In this document: positions 21,750-33,493 of the stretch, in pieces
Position numbering within the stretch: position 1 is the stretch's first letter
How the letters are laid out: every line of letters begins with the position of its first letter
Assembly: GCA_021396245.1 (NCBI GenBank)
Contig: WNYE01000003.1
Span: forward strand, 620,001 to 684,000
DNA from: Sporothrix humicola
Lineage: Eukaryota > Ascomycota > Sordariomycetes > Ophiostomatales > Ophiostomataceae
Length of the DNA: 64,000 bases
Direction: 5' to 3'
The notes under the pieces: generated by a model
Database searches by the model: none
Told to the model about the DNA's origin: nothing
What the model saw: the letters and a program-made list of their open reading frames with translations, nothing else
Position numbers and translations under genes: made by a program

Positions 21750-23369
21750 ATGGCACCACCCTTGACATCGCTTCTTATTCTCAGCCAGATGGCCAATGGC
21801 GCATTCGCATCGCTCGCTGGACAAGTTCTGATGACAGCCAATGGGCCAGTCCAAGGCATCCCTGCTTTCAACAGCTCTCCCCAAGCCGTCGGCAACGTCA
21901 CCCTCACCGGCCTCGCTAATTGGCAAGACGTCGCCGTCTGGAAGGGCATATCTTATGCTGCATCCACAGCTGGCGCCAACCGATGGCGGCCGCCCCAACC
22001 TCGCGACCCATGGAACACGACGCTTCTTGCAAATGCATTTGGCCCCGGCTGCCCGACCTCGCCCGGCGAGAGCCCGACGACTAGCGAAGACTGTCTGAAC
22101 CTCAACATTTGGTCTGCCGCGAACTCGACGACCGACAGCCTACCCGTCATCCTCTGGACCCATCCCGCCGGCGGATCCGGTGCCGACGCTCTCTTTGACG
22201 GCGGCGGCATGGCCGCACAAGGTGTCGTGTTTGTCAACTACAACCACCGCGACGGCGCATTCGGATGGCTGGCTTTGCCGGAGTTGGCCGAGGAGATGGT
22301 GAAGGAGAGCGGCGTCAACACGACTGGCAACTGGGGTCTGCTGGACCAGTATGCAGCACTACGGTGGGTGCACGCCAACATTGCAGCCTTCGGAGGCGAC
22401 CCGTCACGAATTACGGTCGTGGGTCAGTCGGCCGGCTCGGCGGCAGTCTACCACGCAGTCAATGCACCGCACAGCCTAGTCCCCGAGGGCACAATTTCCG
22501 GCGCCATTGCCGAGAGCGGCATCCGCGACCCGCGCGACCCTCTGGCGGCCAGTCTCGCTGAGAGCTACAACAACATGACCTATTCACTCAGTCTGGGCCA
22601 GTCCTTTTTGCAACAGAACAATGTAACGACAATCGACGACCTCCGACGGATTCCACTTGCCTCGCTAGTCGGCACTTCTTCGAGCCCTGGTTCTGGCGGC
22701 GGATTTCGACCGACGCTTGACGGCTATGCTCTGCCTGATACGTATGCGAATCTGTTGGCCAAGCCTCCATCCCACGCCGTACCTTTGATGACGGGCAACA
22801 CGCGAGACGAGAGCGGTGCTGTCTATGGTCTGAACATGACACTGGCACAATACACGGCAGACATGACACAGCAGTACGGCAATATGTCAGCCCAGGCCCT
22901 CGCTGCGTACCCGGCAAACAACGACACCCAGGCCGCCGCCGCGTACAATGCCCACTGGACGGACACGTCCAAAGTCTCGTCGTGGGGCTTTGCTGCGGGC
23001 TGGTCAAAGACGACGTCGGCGCCCATCTACACTTACTTTTGGGACCACGCGCCGCCGGGCCAGGACCAGGGCGCCCACCACATGTCCGAGATCAACTATG
23101 TGTTCAACAATCTGTACGGGACGGACCTACCGTGGAAAGCAGAAGACGCGGCGATTGCACAGCGGATGTCGGCCTACTGGGCCAACTTTGCGCGGACAGG
23201 GAACCCGGTGGGAGGGGGCGGTGATGAGAACAACCTTCCGACGTGGAAGCCGACATCCAACGCGACAGTCGTCATGCACGTCGGTGACGGCTGGGGCGAG
23301 ATTCCGATTGCCGATCCGGCGCAGATTCAGTTGATCTCCGACTACTTTGCAGAACAAGTGCCCTTTTAG
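21750..23369 (+). CDS. Secreted type-B carboxylesterase/lipase
   Basis: Single exon, 539 residues from ATG 21750; the frame runs open to 21687 only through a TTG, and the ATG gives a clean signal peptide (MAPPLTSLLILSQMANGAFA). Alpha/beta hydrolase of the type-B carboxylesterase family: EDCLNLNIW motif, oxyanion region PAGGSG, nucleophile elbow GQSAG with Ser227, probable acid Glu354 (NTRDESG), and His443/444 in GAHHMSE. Several Asn-X-Ser/Thr sites fit secretion. The length is normal for the family. Substrates of this family are diverse carboxylic esters; none can be chosen from sequence. Divergent from a Dal5-type transporter, with no evidence that they act together. Confidence 0.86.
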   Translation: MAPPLTSLLILSQMANGAFASLAGQVLMTANGPVQGIPAFNSSPQAVGNVTLTGLANWQDVAVWKGISYAASTAGANRWRPPQPRDPWNTTLLANAFGPGCPTSPGESPTTSEDCLNLNIWSAANSTTDSLPVILWTHPAGGSGADALFDGGGMAAQGVVFVNYNHRDGAFGWLALPELAEEMVKESGVNTTGNWGLLDQYAALRWVHANIAAFGGDPSRITVVGQSAGSAAVYHAVNAPHSLVPEGTISGAIAESGIRDPRDPLAASLAESYNNMTYSLSLGQSFLQQNNVTTIDDLRRIPLASLVGTSSSPGSGGGFRPTLDGYALPDTYANLLAKPPSHAVPLMTGNTRDESGAVYGLNMTLAQYTADMTQQYGNMSAQALAAYPANNDTQAAAAYNAHWTDTSKVSSWGFAAGWSKTTSAPIYTYFWDHAPPGQDQGAHHMSEINYVFNNLYGTDLPWKAEDAAIAQRMSAYWANFARTGNPVGGGGDENNLPTWKPTSNATVVMHVGDGWGEIPIADPAQIQLISDYFAEQVPF

Positions 23370-24503
23370 AGGAGAATAGGAGATTGGAAGGATAGGAAAA
23401 TAGGCAGATAAAAGTTTACGAGGTCTGCCTCTTGATTTCTTCCATTTACCGTACCTTACCGTACCCTTTTGTGGGCTATCCTGGCCTATCGTGAGCTATC
23501 GTGACACAGCCGGCCACCTTGGAGTCTATTGCTGTCCGGCTCAAAACTAGCCCCGAAACGGGTGCCAAAAAGCTGCCAATATCGATTTTTGCTCTTTTGT
23601 GGCGTTTTTCACACTTACTGCGCCAGTACGTCATCACTCAGCGACATAATTCGGGAGAAATGGTTGATTGCGGTTGTTGTGCTCCGGTGCATGTTGTTCG
23701 GACTTCTCGATATCGTCCCGTCTGATTCGGATCGACATCTGACTCGGAGTCGGACTGAACACTCAATCTCGAGACTACCATCTCGACCACCATCTCGACC
23801 ATCAAAATAGCTGCCTGGTTGTGGTGATCGGCCATTTGTCGACCTCGGGATCGTATCCTAAAGTCCTGTTGCACAACTTGCACTCCGGAGCCATAAGCAG
23901 ACTTTAGACTCCGGGGCATAAAAGGTGTGACACAACAGTCGACAGGACTGTATATAAAGAGATGTACTCTCTCGTCTCGAGATATGCATTCCATTTCTCG
24001 TCTGCATGTCCTCTTCCTCATTTCTCTTCATCTCCTGCGGCACAGCTCGCCACTGGGTTGGGTGTCTTGTGTCTCGTTTCTATCATGCATCACATATTGT
24101 CCCTTTTCCCCGGCAAAAGCTGTGGCGTTCGTTTGCCCAGAAGCGATATGCCACTCTATCGCTCTACCCGGTTTCCGTCGACGCCTCATTCTCGAAGTAC
24201 TCCTTCACGATCCTTTGTCATTGGATGGCGCATATCATCATTTTGTGGTGAAATATCTTTACTATGCCAATTGTGTATTATGCCCAAAAAATTACCTGAT
24301 AAAAACGAACGACAGATACAAGAGAAGAAGATCCAAGAGGAAAAAAAAAAATATTATCAAAATAACCAAAAAAGAAGAGAAGATTTCTGACATCAAAAAA
24401 GGTGGTATGCCAAAAGATGAAAGATCAAATAAATCAAATCGCAAAAGATGCTAAATCACTCCAGAAATGTTACCCTTTTTTTCGTTTCGTGAGTCTCGGA
24501 GAC
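23370..24503. other. Convergent intergenic region, carboxylesterase and GT32 3' ends
   Basis: About 1.1 kb between two facing stop codons. It has short direct repeats (GGCTATCCTGGCCTATCGTGAGCTATC near 23474-23500) and a strongly A-rich segment at 24290-24440. No convincing gene; frames here lack domain-like composition. Confidence 0.4.
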
Positions 24504-25904
24504 TTATACAATCTTGCTCAGCTTGAGCAGACCGCCTTCTGCCGTCGAATGCGACCGCGACCCGCGCGCACACCCGTAGCACCACGTCAGCATCCGGTTC
24601 ACCACGTACAGGCCCAGCACCAGCCCGATCGCGCCCATGCCGAACCACGTCCACGGCCGCGTGCCGATCCACATCAGCGTCTTGGCGTCGCCCTGGTGCC
24701 AGGAGGCGCTCTCGAGGTCGGTGATGAACGGCGTGAGCTCGGTCGCGTTGATGACGCCGATTGTGCGGGCGTGCATGGCGTAGGGCGGCGTCTGCAGGTA
24801 GTTCTTGACGACCATGGTCAGGAACATGGGGCCGGCGGAGATCATGATGACGGCGTACGGCTGCCAGCGGGCCCAGAAGTGCGTCAGGGCGTTGTACAGG
24901 GGCAGCTGCTGGATGGCGTCCTCGTAGGCCGGGTGGCGGGCGGAGGCGATCATGAAGTCGTTGGTGACGCCGGTGGGGAGCGTCGACTTGAAAAGCGCGC
25001 GGTGCTGGGCGCCCTCGCTGGTGTCCTCGGGGGTGGCCTCGATGCGCTCGAGCGGGAAGCTCGCGTTGCACCAGGTGTCCATGTCCAGGTAGATGCCGCC
25101 GTAGTGGTACAGCACAAAGTAGCGGATGGCGTCGGCGCGCTGGATGGGGAAGGCGTAGTTGTCCCAGACGTCGACAAACCACGAGTACTCGTCGGCCAGG
25201 AAAGCGCGAGCAGACGCGTCAGTCCAGAGCTGTCACCCCCGTGTTAGCAGATAAATTTTGCGAAAGATTCGAGGCAGACAAAGCTGCGACGAGAACATTG
25301 ATATCACGGTTTGACTCACCTTATACTCAAAGTCCTTGTAGGCGGTCTTGCACGAGGCCTGCGACTCGCGCCACTTCTCGGGGATCACCTCGGTGGCCGT
25401 CGTCTGGTGCAGGATGCGCGGGATGGCGTTGCGCTTGGCGGCAGGTGGCGGCGGCGGCGGCGGAGGCAGAGGAATGCCGGAAACGTGCTTGGTCGGAGAC
25501 GTGATGCCGGCCGGGTCCCAGGCGTCGACGCTCGAAGGACCGGACAGGGCGACACGGGGACCAAAGAACTCCTCGTTGCGGCGGAGCAGCGTGATCAGGG
25601 GCTCAAAGGCGACGAGCAGCACAATGACAATCAGCAGATCGATCAGGAGAAGCGTGGTGGTGCCCCTCCGTAGACGGCGCACAATCAGGGCGAGGACATT
25701 GCGGTGCGGTTGTGATGGCGAGTCGGGCCAGACGGCCGTGTGTGAAGAGGAGGAGGAGTGGGAGGTGGACGAGGAGAGCGAGGAGAGCGACGACAGCGAG
25801 GGCGAGCTCCATTCGCGACGGTCGTGGCCGTCATTGTCGTTGTCGATGGGTTCGTAGCGCGAGGACGAGGCCATGCTGCGGATGTACCGCCAAAGAGACG
25901 GCAT
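24504..25904 (-). CDS. GT32 glycosyltransferase, probable mannosyl-inositol-phosphoceramide synthase catalytic subunit (Sur1/Csg1/Csh1-like)
   Basis: Exons 25904-25320 and 25229-24504, intron GTGAGT (25319) to CAG (25230); 436 residues. A Ser-rich cytosolic N-terminus, one TM anchor (about 83-105), a Pro run, then the GT32 domain beginning IPRILHQTT, with the DXD sugar-nucleotide motif in YGGIYLDMDTW (Asp near 245-247) and ADAIRYFVLYHYGG before it. A second hydrophobic stretch near the C-terminus (FGMGAIGLVLGLYVV) matches the TM end of Sur1 proteins. In yeast Sur1/Csh1 with Csg2 transfer mannose from GDP-mannose to inositol-phosphoceramide in the Golgi. An in-frame ATG at 25874 is an alternative start. 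Family call is strong; the exact acceptor is inferred, because other GT32 members make wall mannan. Confidence 0.83.
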
Positions 25905-28900
25905 GGTGGAGGAGTGTGGTGTTGACGTTGACTTTGAGTCAACAAGTCAACAGGTTCGAGGTCGAGTTACGCGATGGCGGCGAGACAGTCGTGGGTTGCG
26001 AGTCGAGTCGTCTCAGAGTGTAGTCGTTGAATTCAAAAAATTCGCGACAGGCGCAAGTTTGAGGTCGACCGAAAAAAAAATGTGGTGGTCGGTTGTGCGA
26101 GGCCGATAAGGAGGGAAGGAGGTGCCGAAGCGAGGGAGGCGTCAAGAGAAGGAGGCAGTCACAGTCGCGGTTGTGGTCGACTTTGAGAATAGGGGTGAGT
26201 ACCGAGAGCAGGAGAGAAGGAGCGATTAAAGGGGTAAGGAGAGTATGGGAGAAGAAAGGAAGGAAAGAACGACAAACGGAGGCAGTTGTCAGTCGCGATG
26301 CATCTCGGGGAAGGTACGAATGGAGAACAAAAAATGAATGGAGAAGGAACAGAAGAACAAAAGGAACCGGAGAGGGAGTAAAAAGGTGAAAAGAGCTCCG
26401 AAATGAGAGCAAAGGGTAAAGAACAAAAGAACAAAAAGAAACAAGGTCCCTTTTCAGTTTTCCTGGGCAAAAGGCTCCAGACTCACGACCCAGGGGAAAC
26501 TAAACTAAAAACTGCCAGACGCCAAACAGGAGAGAAGAGACCAGGAATAGACCAAGAACCAAAGAATCAAGCGAACAGGGCAGTATCGACAGGGGTCCGA
26601 GGCAGATACAGAGAAGAGAGCACTGGAGAGCGGAAGGAAAAGAGCCCCACGAAAAATGAAGAAAAAAGGGACAACCCCCAAAAAGATCCACGGAAAAAAC
26701 CCTCACAGCGCGCGCCGTCGTGGACTGGAGACAGACTGGGGCGTAGACGAGGGATCAACGGGCGCAGGCCCAGGCAAAGTGCAGGTGCAGGCCCAAGTGT
26801 TGACTTGACACAAGGAAGGCGCGACCTGCAGTGTGACGACGGGGTGCCCTTTCTGCTTTGCTTTGCGCCTTCTTCCCTCGTTTCTCTCCCCTGACAGGGC
26901 CTGGCAGCACCTGCCGGCGACGTCAGACTGCACAATTCCCCTGGACGGAGTGGGCAATGGTGGGTAACGGCGCAGACTGGCGCAGACACCAGGCCACTGG
27001 CGGGCAACTGGCGTATTTTTGTTGAACTTTTTCATGCACTTTCCTCTGTATTTTCTTCAATTGGTGGGAGGCGACTGGGCCACTCCGCAGAAGCTAAGCT
27101 TCGCTTGGCGCCGACACGCGTTCTATCGAGTGTCTGTCTCCTTTTCACTGGGAATAGATACAAGTACCTCGTACCCTCGTCACTTCCTTCCCCCCAAATT
27201 GCCCAATCTCCGGAAATTGGCTTTTCTGGTTGGTCCAGTCGACCGTTTTGCCTTGTTTTCCCCACTTATTTCTGGATGTCTACTTTTACTGTGCATGTAT
27301 CTTCTGTATTTCCCCTGGTTCGCGAGAGAAAAAAGTCGAGATTCTTCTGGGTCTCTGCTCGCTCTCTTTTATCTATTTCATCTTTCTGCATGGAAGAAAT
27401 GACCTGTCCCCCCATAGACCACAGGGTGCTTTGAGCTTGCATTTTCTGGATTCGTTCCCGTCGTTCGCTTTCACTACTCGGTTCCCTTCTTCCTGTCTTC
27501 GACCGCATATCAGCTAGTCTTTTCTCCTCAGTCTTTCTGCCTTTTGTTCTTCGTCACGCTGTGGCTTAGAATGTCCCCTTCCTGTTGACTTTCTCTTTTC
27601 CCTCCTTGTCTTTTCTATTTCAACAAGGCGGGGCGTCGCGCTAGGGGATTTAGGGGCTAGGGGCACGCGCTGCTAGCGTTAGTTGGGTCGTCTGTCGAGG
27701 CTAGCTCAGATAGGGGCGAGAGGGGCTATCGGGAGCCTCCCTGTGCAGTTCAGTTGGCAGGAGGTAGGCGATGGCAGAACCTGTGGGTGTTTTTGGCGGG
27801 CGTCGTTCTTCAGGCTAATTTTTCTCATTTTGCTACCGTAGTATTTTTTTTTTTTTTTTAATTACTTTTTCCTCTTCTCTTCCCACTCCAGACGAAACAC
27901 GCACCAGACAAACGCGCCAACGCCAAGAAAGGGGCCTCCAACTACACGGCAAAAGGGTATGACGACGACGTTTTAGTCCGACTCCAAGCAGAAGGCAAAT
28001 ACGTCGTAAAATAAATGCAGGCAAAAATGCAGGCAAACTCAAAACTCTGCTACTGCAGGCAAATGTCATCTTGCAGGACGTCGCCTAAAGTGACCTGAAT
28101 TGGGGTGGTTGATTACAGTGATTACAGTGGCCCTGAGATTACAGCGACTTCAGTGGACTCAACATCGGCGTCGGCGCGTGTTTTCACCGTCAAGCCGCGT
28201 ACCACAGCGGCGAATTGCCCAAAAGGATGAGGAGAGGAGGAGATAGAAAAAGAAAAAAAAGAAAAAAAAAAACGTTTTGTATCACGTCGATGCACGTCGT
28301 CGAACCCGGAAACAGGAATCCTGTCGTGGCTGTGTCGACGCCTCACTGCTTTCATGGACGTCAACTCGCCTCCTTGGGTGCGATCTTGCGAGAAGGAGTT
28401 CAGGAGTGATACGCCCTGACGCCCGTAGGAGTTCGAGCTCGATCTAGGGAGTTGGAGTTCAACGGCTTCTTCCAGTCTTCCCTGCGCCCTTCCTTCCTTC
28501 ACGTCTCCTTCCTTCGACACGGAAATTCCCATCGTGAAAGTGATACCCACTCTAATCCCGTAGCCGTACCCGTCGCACAATTTAACGCTCAACAACGCGT
28601 TTTGCTTTTCTTCTCTTTTTCTCCCGTCGTTTTTTGTCTCCTGTCCGTACCCGTACCCGTAGGTGTAATCCTTTGGCCGCTCGCAATCTTGTTCACTCCA
28701 TGCCCCATTGAATCAATGCATGGCCAGAACAGTCTACCCCAATTCGTCCCATCCATCTCATTCTCGGCCCAGCACTCACAGTTCTCACACACACTCTCTC
28801 ACACTATTCGTCATTGGTATTGCCATTTCGAGGTCTCGTCTCGTCTTTTGTCTGCCCGCAATTCGCCTTGCGAGTATTGGCTGCGATTGTGGCTGCAGCT

Positions 28901-31622
28901 GCGACTGCTACTGCAAATACGACGTATACAACCTCGCATGTTCGCATGTTCGCATAGGGCGTCGCAATGCGACTCAACCTTGCCCTCAGTCACAAGCTCG
29001 CACTTGTTCGCACACATTTTCGCATGCTCACCCGAGATATCGCTTTCGCCGTGCACTGTCGTCTTGTTTCGTCTCGCCATCGTCACCCGAGAATCGAATA
29101 TTCTACAGTCTCCTGACCAGTGTAGTTGGACGTGCATTTTACCTACAGCGTACGACGTACTCCTAGACCGATCACGATGCAAAGTGCGATTCGAGTAAAG
29201 TAGAAAAAGAGAGATCAGCATGTTCATGTTGGGGCTGCTCCAACAGTTCATCGGCCGACTGTTGGATGTTTGTCTTTCGCCTGCTGGCTTTCGTCTGTTG
29301 TCGTTGCAAGGGAGACCGTTGTTTGACAAGTGACCCTGCTTTCGTCACTGAAGAACAATATTTATCCTGGTCGCTTTCTCTTCATTCTTCCCCCCCTTCA
29401 CCTCTATCAACTGACCCCTCTTCCACCCTCCCTTGACCTCATTGTGCGTTGCGGTAGGGTAGGAGTGCATCACAAGTGTGAGAGGAGAGCTTCACAAGGT
29501 GTGGTGAAGACAGTGGCGTTCGAGAGACAGTTGACAGTCCGCGGAAAACGGCCAAAATTGACCGACGGAGGCTAAACGGGGGAATAAGTAAGTGGAGTTG
29601 ACCAAAGCCCTGGAGAGGCAAGAAAAGAGAGAAAAGAAGAAAAGAGACGGCAAGACCAAGAAAAAGGCACCAAACAAGGCACCAGGAAAAGACGGACATT
29701 TTTCCACAGACGGTGTCAAAACGGCGTCCCTTAACGACTTGAACGACCTTGAACGAGTGCGAAGCAATCAGGATGACCCACATAAATTTGATCTCCCACC
29801 AATAATCGAAGCCAAGACGCGCGGATAGATTGCATGTGGGGCGGGGCGTTACCGTCGTTCTTTCCTATCTTTTTTTCTCGTCCTTTTGCTCTTCATCCTC
29901 GGCCGGTTTGCAAAACGCTCCCAATCGAGAAGGTGACGCCCAAACTCCAAAGACGAGTCAATACGTTGGTCCTTTTCGGTCGCGTTGTTTCCAAGTTCTT
30001 CTTGTTGCGACTGCTTGGCGACGGGACGGGTGACCGTGCAGAGTCTCCAAGCGATTTGCCTGCTCGCTCTGCTTGCCGTTAGCAGGTCGGCTTCCCTGTT
30101 TCTGGCGCACAATCGAAATCGAGAATCCAATGCCAGAATCGGTGATCGAGGGGAGAAGACAGGCGAGACAGGCTCAACAGGGAAGGAGGAGACCACTTCG
30201 ACCGCTACATGACCAGCTGCCACTGACCATTTGTCCATCGCCCATCGCCCAGCGTGCCTGCCGTCTGCCGTCTTCCGTCGCCTTGTATCGCATGTATCTT
30301 ACTTGCCGCCTGCCGTCCCTACAAGGAGTACGGTCGTACCTGCCGAAACGGTTGCAAGGCTCGTCGGGAGGATTCTCCTTTCCTGCGTAGCTGCGTTCTC
30401 ATTTTTCTGTCTCCTATTTTGGTGTTCGTTTCGCGTTCTGAATCTCTTGGCTTTCCTCTGTATATGCAAACCACAATACCACCTCTACGACGAGGCTGTC
30501 AAAAACCAAGACATTTCGAGGGCCAAGGAACGACAAGCAACGACAATCGACAATCGACAACCGTTGATATCAAAAACGTGCAAACGTGCAAACGTGCAAA
30601 CGTCAAACCCCACAAATCTGCCACATCTCACTGCCACAGCCAGCCACAGCCAATGACGAATGTTGACGGCTGTCAACGTCGACTGTTGCACACAAAACGG
30701 TTTCGTTTACGGCGTATTATGTCTGTCTTCAAACGTCCAGCTATTCCTTTGTTTCGTTTCTCGTCCTCCTGTGCCTCGCTTGTTCCTGCATCGTCGTGCT
30801 CGTCGTGCATTGTGTCTGTGTCTGCGTCTGTCTTGTCTTGTGCTCTCCAACGGACACAGTTTACACGGCAGACTGTCCTGCATCATCAATTGCAACTGCA
30901 AGTGCAACATCAAGTGCTGTTGCTGCAGGTTAAGCTGCTGCCTGCTTCAACATCGTATTGCCGTTGTATATCTCACGTCTCTATGCATCATCCTGTGCAT
31001 CGTGACCCAGCAGCACTTGTGTGTCGTATCAAGCAGGACTCTTTTGAGAAACACAAAGATCAACAAAAAGGCAGAACGGACGCGGAGATGCATTGTCCAA
31101 ACCACATCCATTTCCATCCATACGCTGTAGGGCAACAATCGTGATATGGAGTCTGATATGATCTGTGCGTATTGCGAGTCGCATGCTTTCCATTCTTTAT
31201 GTTTTGTTTTATTTTAGGGAGTATTTCTTCCCCCTTTCTTTCCACTCGGCCGATTCTCAATATTTTGTCGACCGCTTTTCGCTTCACGATGCTCCCCGTG
31301 CGGCCCATGCATCTTTTGTTGGTCTCCGTGCCCCATCTCCCGTTTCTATTTTTGTTCCAGGCAGCAGAATAAACCATCTCCGCCATGAGATGTGATATGA
31401 TAGACACGACAGAAAAAAAGTCACAGATCATGATTTTAAAAAAGAATGGAAAAAGAAAATAAAGTTATTTTGACAACAGGATACGACGCCGGCAGAAACC
31501 TAAAAGTCAAAATGGACGACATCAATGGACCAGAGCTGACAGATGACAGGCATAAGTCGTATCGACATAAATCATATCTCATCACATCACCACATCATGA
31601 GTGCCGTCACGACGCCTCCGTC
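25905..31622. other. Long gene-poor interval (5.7 kb) upstream of the GT32 gene
   Basis: No frame here has domain-like sequence or a convincing exon structure. Segment 25905-26700 is AG-rich on the plus strand, so CT-rich on the minus strand, fitting a long leader of the GT32 gene. Segments 27000-27600 and 28450-29200 are CT-rich on the plus strand, as expected of promoters or leaders reading the other way, yet no plus-strand gene follows. There are poly-T at 27844-27859, A-rich runs at 28245-28272, short direct repeats (CGCATGTT near 28940) and a tandem 8-mer at 30575-30603. The longest open frame (30254-31144) is compositionally noise. It could hold a non-coding transcript. Confidence 0.4.
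30575..30603 (+). repeat. Short tandem repeat, 8-bp unit AACGTGCA
   Basis: Three and a half head-to-tail copies of AACGTGCA, directly after two to three copies of a CGACAAT unit at about 30530-30560. Non-coding. A simple repeat; useful as a polymorphic marker, no function evident. Confidence 0.8.
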
Positions 31623-33493
31623 TCAAAATCCGTACAGACCCGTCGTCTCGCCCGTGGAAATATTCCGCGCTCCGCCACAGGCCTCGATGCTCGTGCAGTT
31701 GCGGTTCTGGGAGGCGACCATCATGGCCATCATGTAGTTGATGCCGGCGGCCTGGTACGTGTCGGGCTCCGTGTACAGCGACTCGTTGATGGTGAACACG
31801 AAGTTGTGCGGGTCGGGCAGCGTGTAGACTGGCCAGGTCGGCGTGGACGGGCCAAACTGCTGGACGAGCCAGTTGGGGTCTTGGGCGTAGACAAAGCCGA
31901 TCCACATGGCCGTCATTGTGTTGGCGAGCGCCAACAAGTCGGCCTGGCGCGGGCCCCCAATCGGCGGCACAGAGTACCCGCTGCCGTCGAGGTCGTAGAA
32001 CGTGAGGGCGACCTCGGCGGCGTGGGTTGCGCCTTGGAGGTTGGTGTAGCCGTTGGGGACGACGTTAAAGTGGTAGCGGTAGACGGTCTCGTTGAACGAG
32101 GCCATGGCAAGTGTCGTCAAGCGCGTCGGGGCGTCCATGATGATGTTGCCGCCAATGGCAGCAGCACGTTTGACTACGCACGTTAGCAGATGATATCAGT
32201 ATCAAGGGGACACCAGGGGGGCTTACACTGTGACCCCACGCTCGACGATGCTGGGGGCCGTCCATCATAGGTGGCTGGGTTGCCGACGGCCGGGATGTCG
32301 GGATACAGATAGTCCAGAATGGCCAGCGACTGGTTGTCAATGGTCAACATTTCTTTTGTCAGGTACACATTCAGGTCGTCTGTCGTGTTGACGCCCTTGG
32401 GCCCGACGGTTGTGCCCTCGTCGAAATTTGTGCCAATCAGGTACGGCACGCCGCGTGCAAACCGGCCCGTCTGCAGCAGCTCGCTGTTGGGCGCCGGGAT
32501 AAAGTCGCCGTCGACGGCAAACATGTACTCGCGGGGCGCGTTCGACCCGAACGGGTTAAGCGACTTGTTGTTAAAGATCGAGGAGAGGGCCGTGACGTCA
32601 ACCTCGCGGAGGCACTGCAGGGTGTCGGGGCTGCCCGTACAGTTGGCCGCCGCCACAAACCCATCGTAGGTCGGCTGCCAGAGATCAACATCTGCTGTCG
32701 GCGCAAACCAGACCGGCGCGCCGCTTTCACTAATAGCCCCCGAAAACAGGTTGTCATGCCGTCCGCCATAGGCCAGCAGCTGTAGACCGACCGACTGTGC
32801 ACCGGTGCTCTGTCCCTGGATCGTGACACGCGCGGGATCACCGCCAAAGGCTGCAATGTTCTCTTGGATCCACGCCAGGGCCAGCCGCATGTCCCTCAGT
32901 CCCAAATTCGTGTCCAGCGACGCCTGCACTTCCTTGCTGTACAGAAAACCCCAGGGGCCCAGCCGCGAGTTGACCTCCACGCCAATGATCGGGTGACCCA
33001 GAAAGGCCGACCGCTGCACAATCCCCGTCTGGTTGAAGTCGGGGAGGTAGCCGATTCCGCCGTTGGAGAAGCCGCCTTGGGTAAAGTAGACGAGGACGGG
33101 CACCTTGTCGACCGTAATGTTGGACGGCCGGATCACGGCCAGGTACAGACAGTCCTCGGACATGTGCTCAGGGTTTTCAATCGCGCCCGTGGTGTTGCTG
33201 CCGCCCGTCGTGATGCACTGTTTGGGGTAGTCCACGGCCTGCCGCTCGCCCGTCCATGATGTATTCAGAAGTCCTTGCGGCTGCCGGAACCGGAGGTTGC
33301 CCACGGGCGGCTGGGCATAGGCAATACCGTAGAAATTGTCCGTGCTCAAGACGGGATCGTTGAAGCCGACATATGTGCCATTTTTAAGAGTGACTGTGGG
33401 GGCAGCCCGACTTGAGGAAGAAGCAGATGAAGCCGGCACGGCAGCAACATAAGGTGCCAGACCGAGGGCTAAAATGTGGAGGTAAGAAACCAT
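31623..33493 (-). CDS. Secreted type-B carboxylesterase/lipase (second copy in the window)
   Basis: Exons 33493-32227 and 32173-31623. The donor is GTAAGC at 32226, two bases after an overlapping poorer GT; only this choice keeps the conserved frame across the join (GSQFKRAAA). 605 residues. Start at ATG 33493 gives a signal peptide (MVSYLHILALGLAPYVAAVP); the frame extends to 33517 only by TTG. Motifs: EDCLYLAVIRPS, nucleophile elbow GQSTG with Ser229 (Thr in place of the common Ala), probable acid Glu in NFDEGTTVG, and a probable catalytic His in GATHAAEVALTF in exon 2. Many N-glycosylation sites. Only distantly similar to the 21750 esterase, so not a recent tandem copy. Substrate unknown. 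Confidence 0.85.

Noticed and set aside
24402..25247. 281-codon plus-strand frame opposite the GT32 gene
   Set aside because: Shadow of the GT32 second exon; Arg/Val/His-rich translation without motifs.
25939..26412. 157-codon minus-strand frame upstream of the GT32 gene
   Set aside because: Phe/Leu/Ser/Pro-rich because the strand is CT-rich; fits a leader of the GT32 mRNA.
28930..28960. Short repeated CGCATGTT units considered as a CRISPR-like or origin array
   Set aside because: Only two to three units without regular spacers; a simple repeat in a eukaryotic intergenic region.
30254..31144. 296-codon plus-strand frame in the gene-poor interval
   Set aside because: Cys/Ser/His-rich mixture from simple repeats, no domain, no usual codon bias, no supporting splice pattern.
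32183..32230. Read-through of the esterase intron (frame continuing after GSQ)
   Set aside because: It runs quickly to a stop and loses the C-terminal esterase part; splicing at GTAAGC (32226) restores the family sequence.
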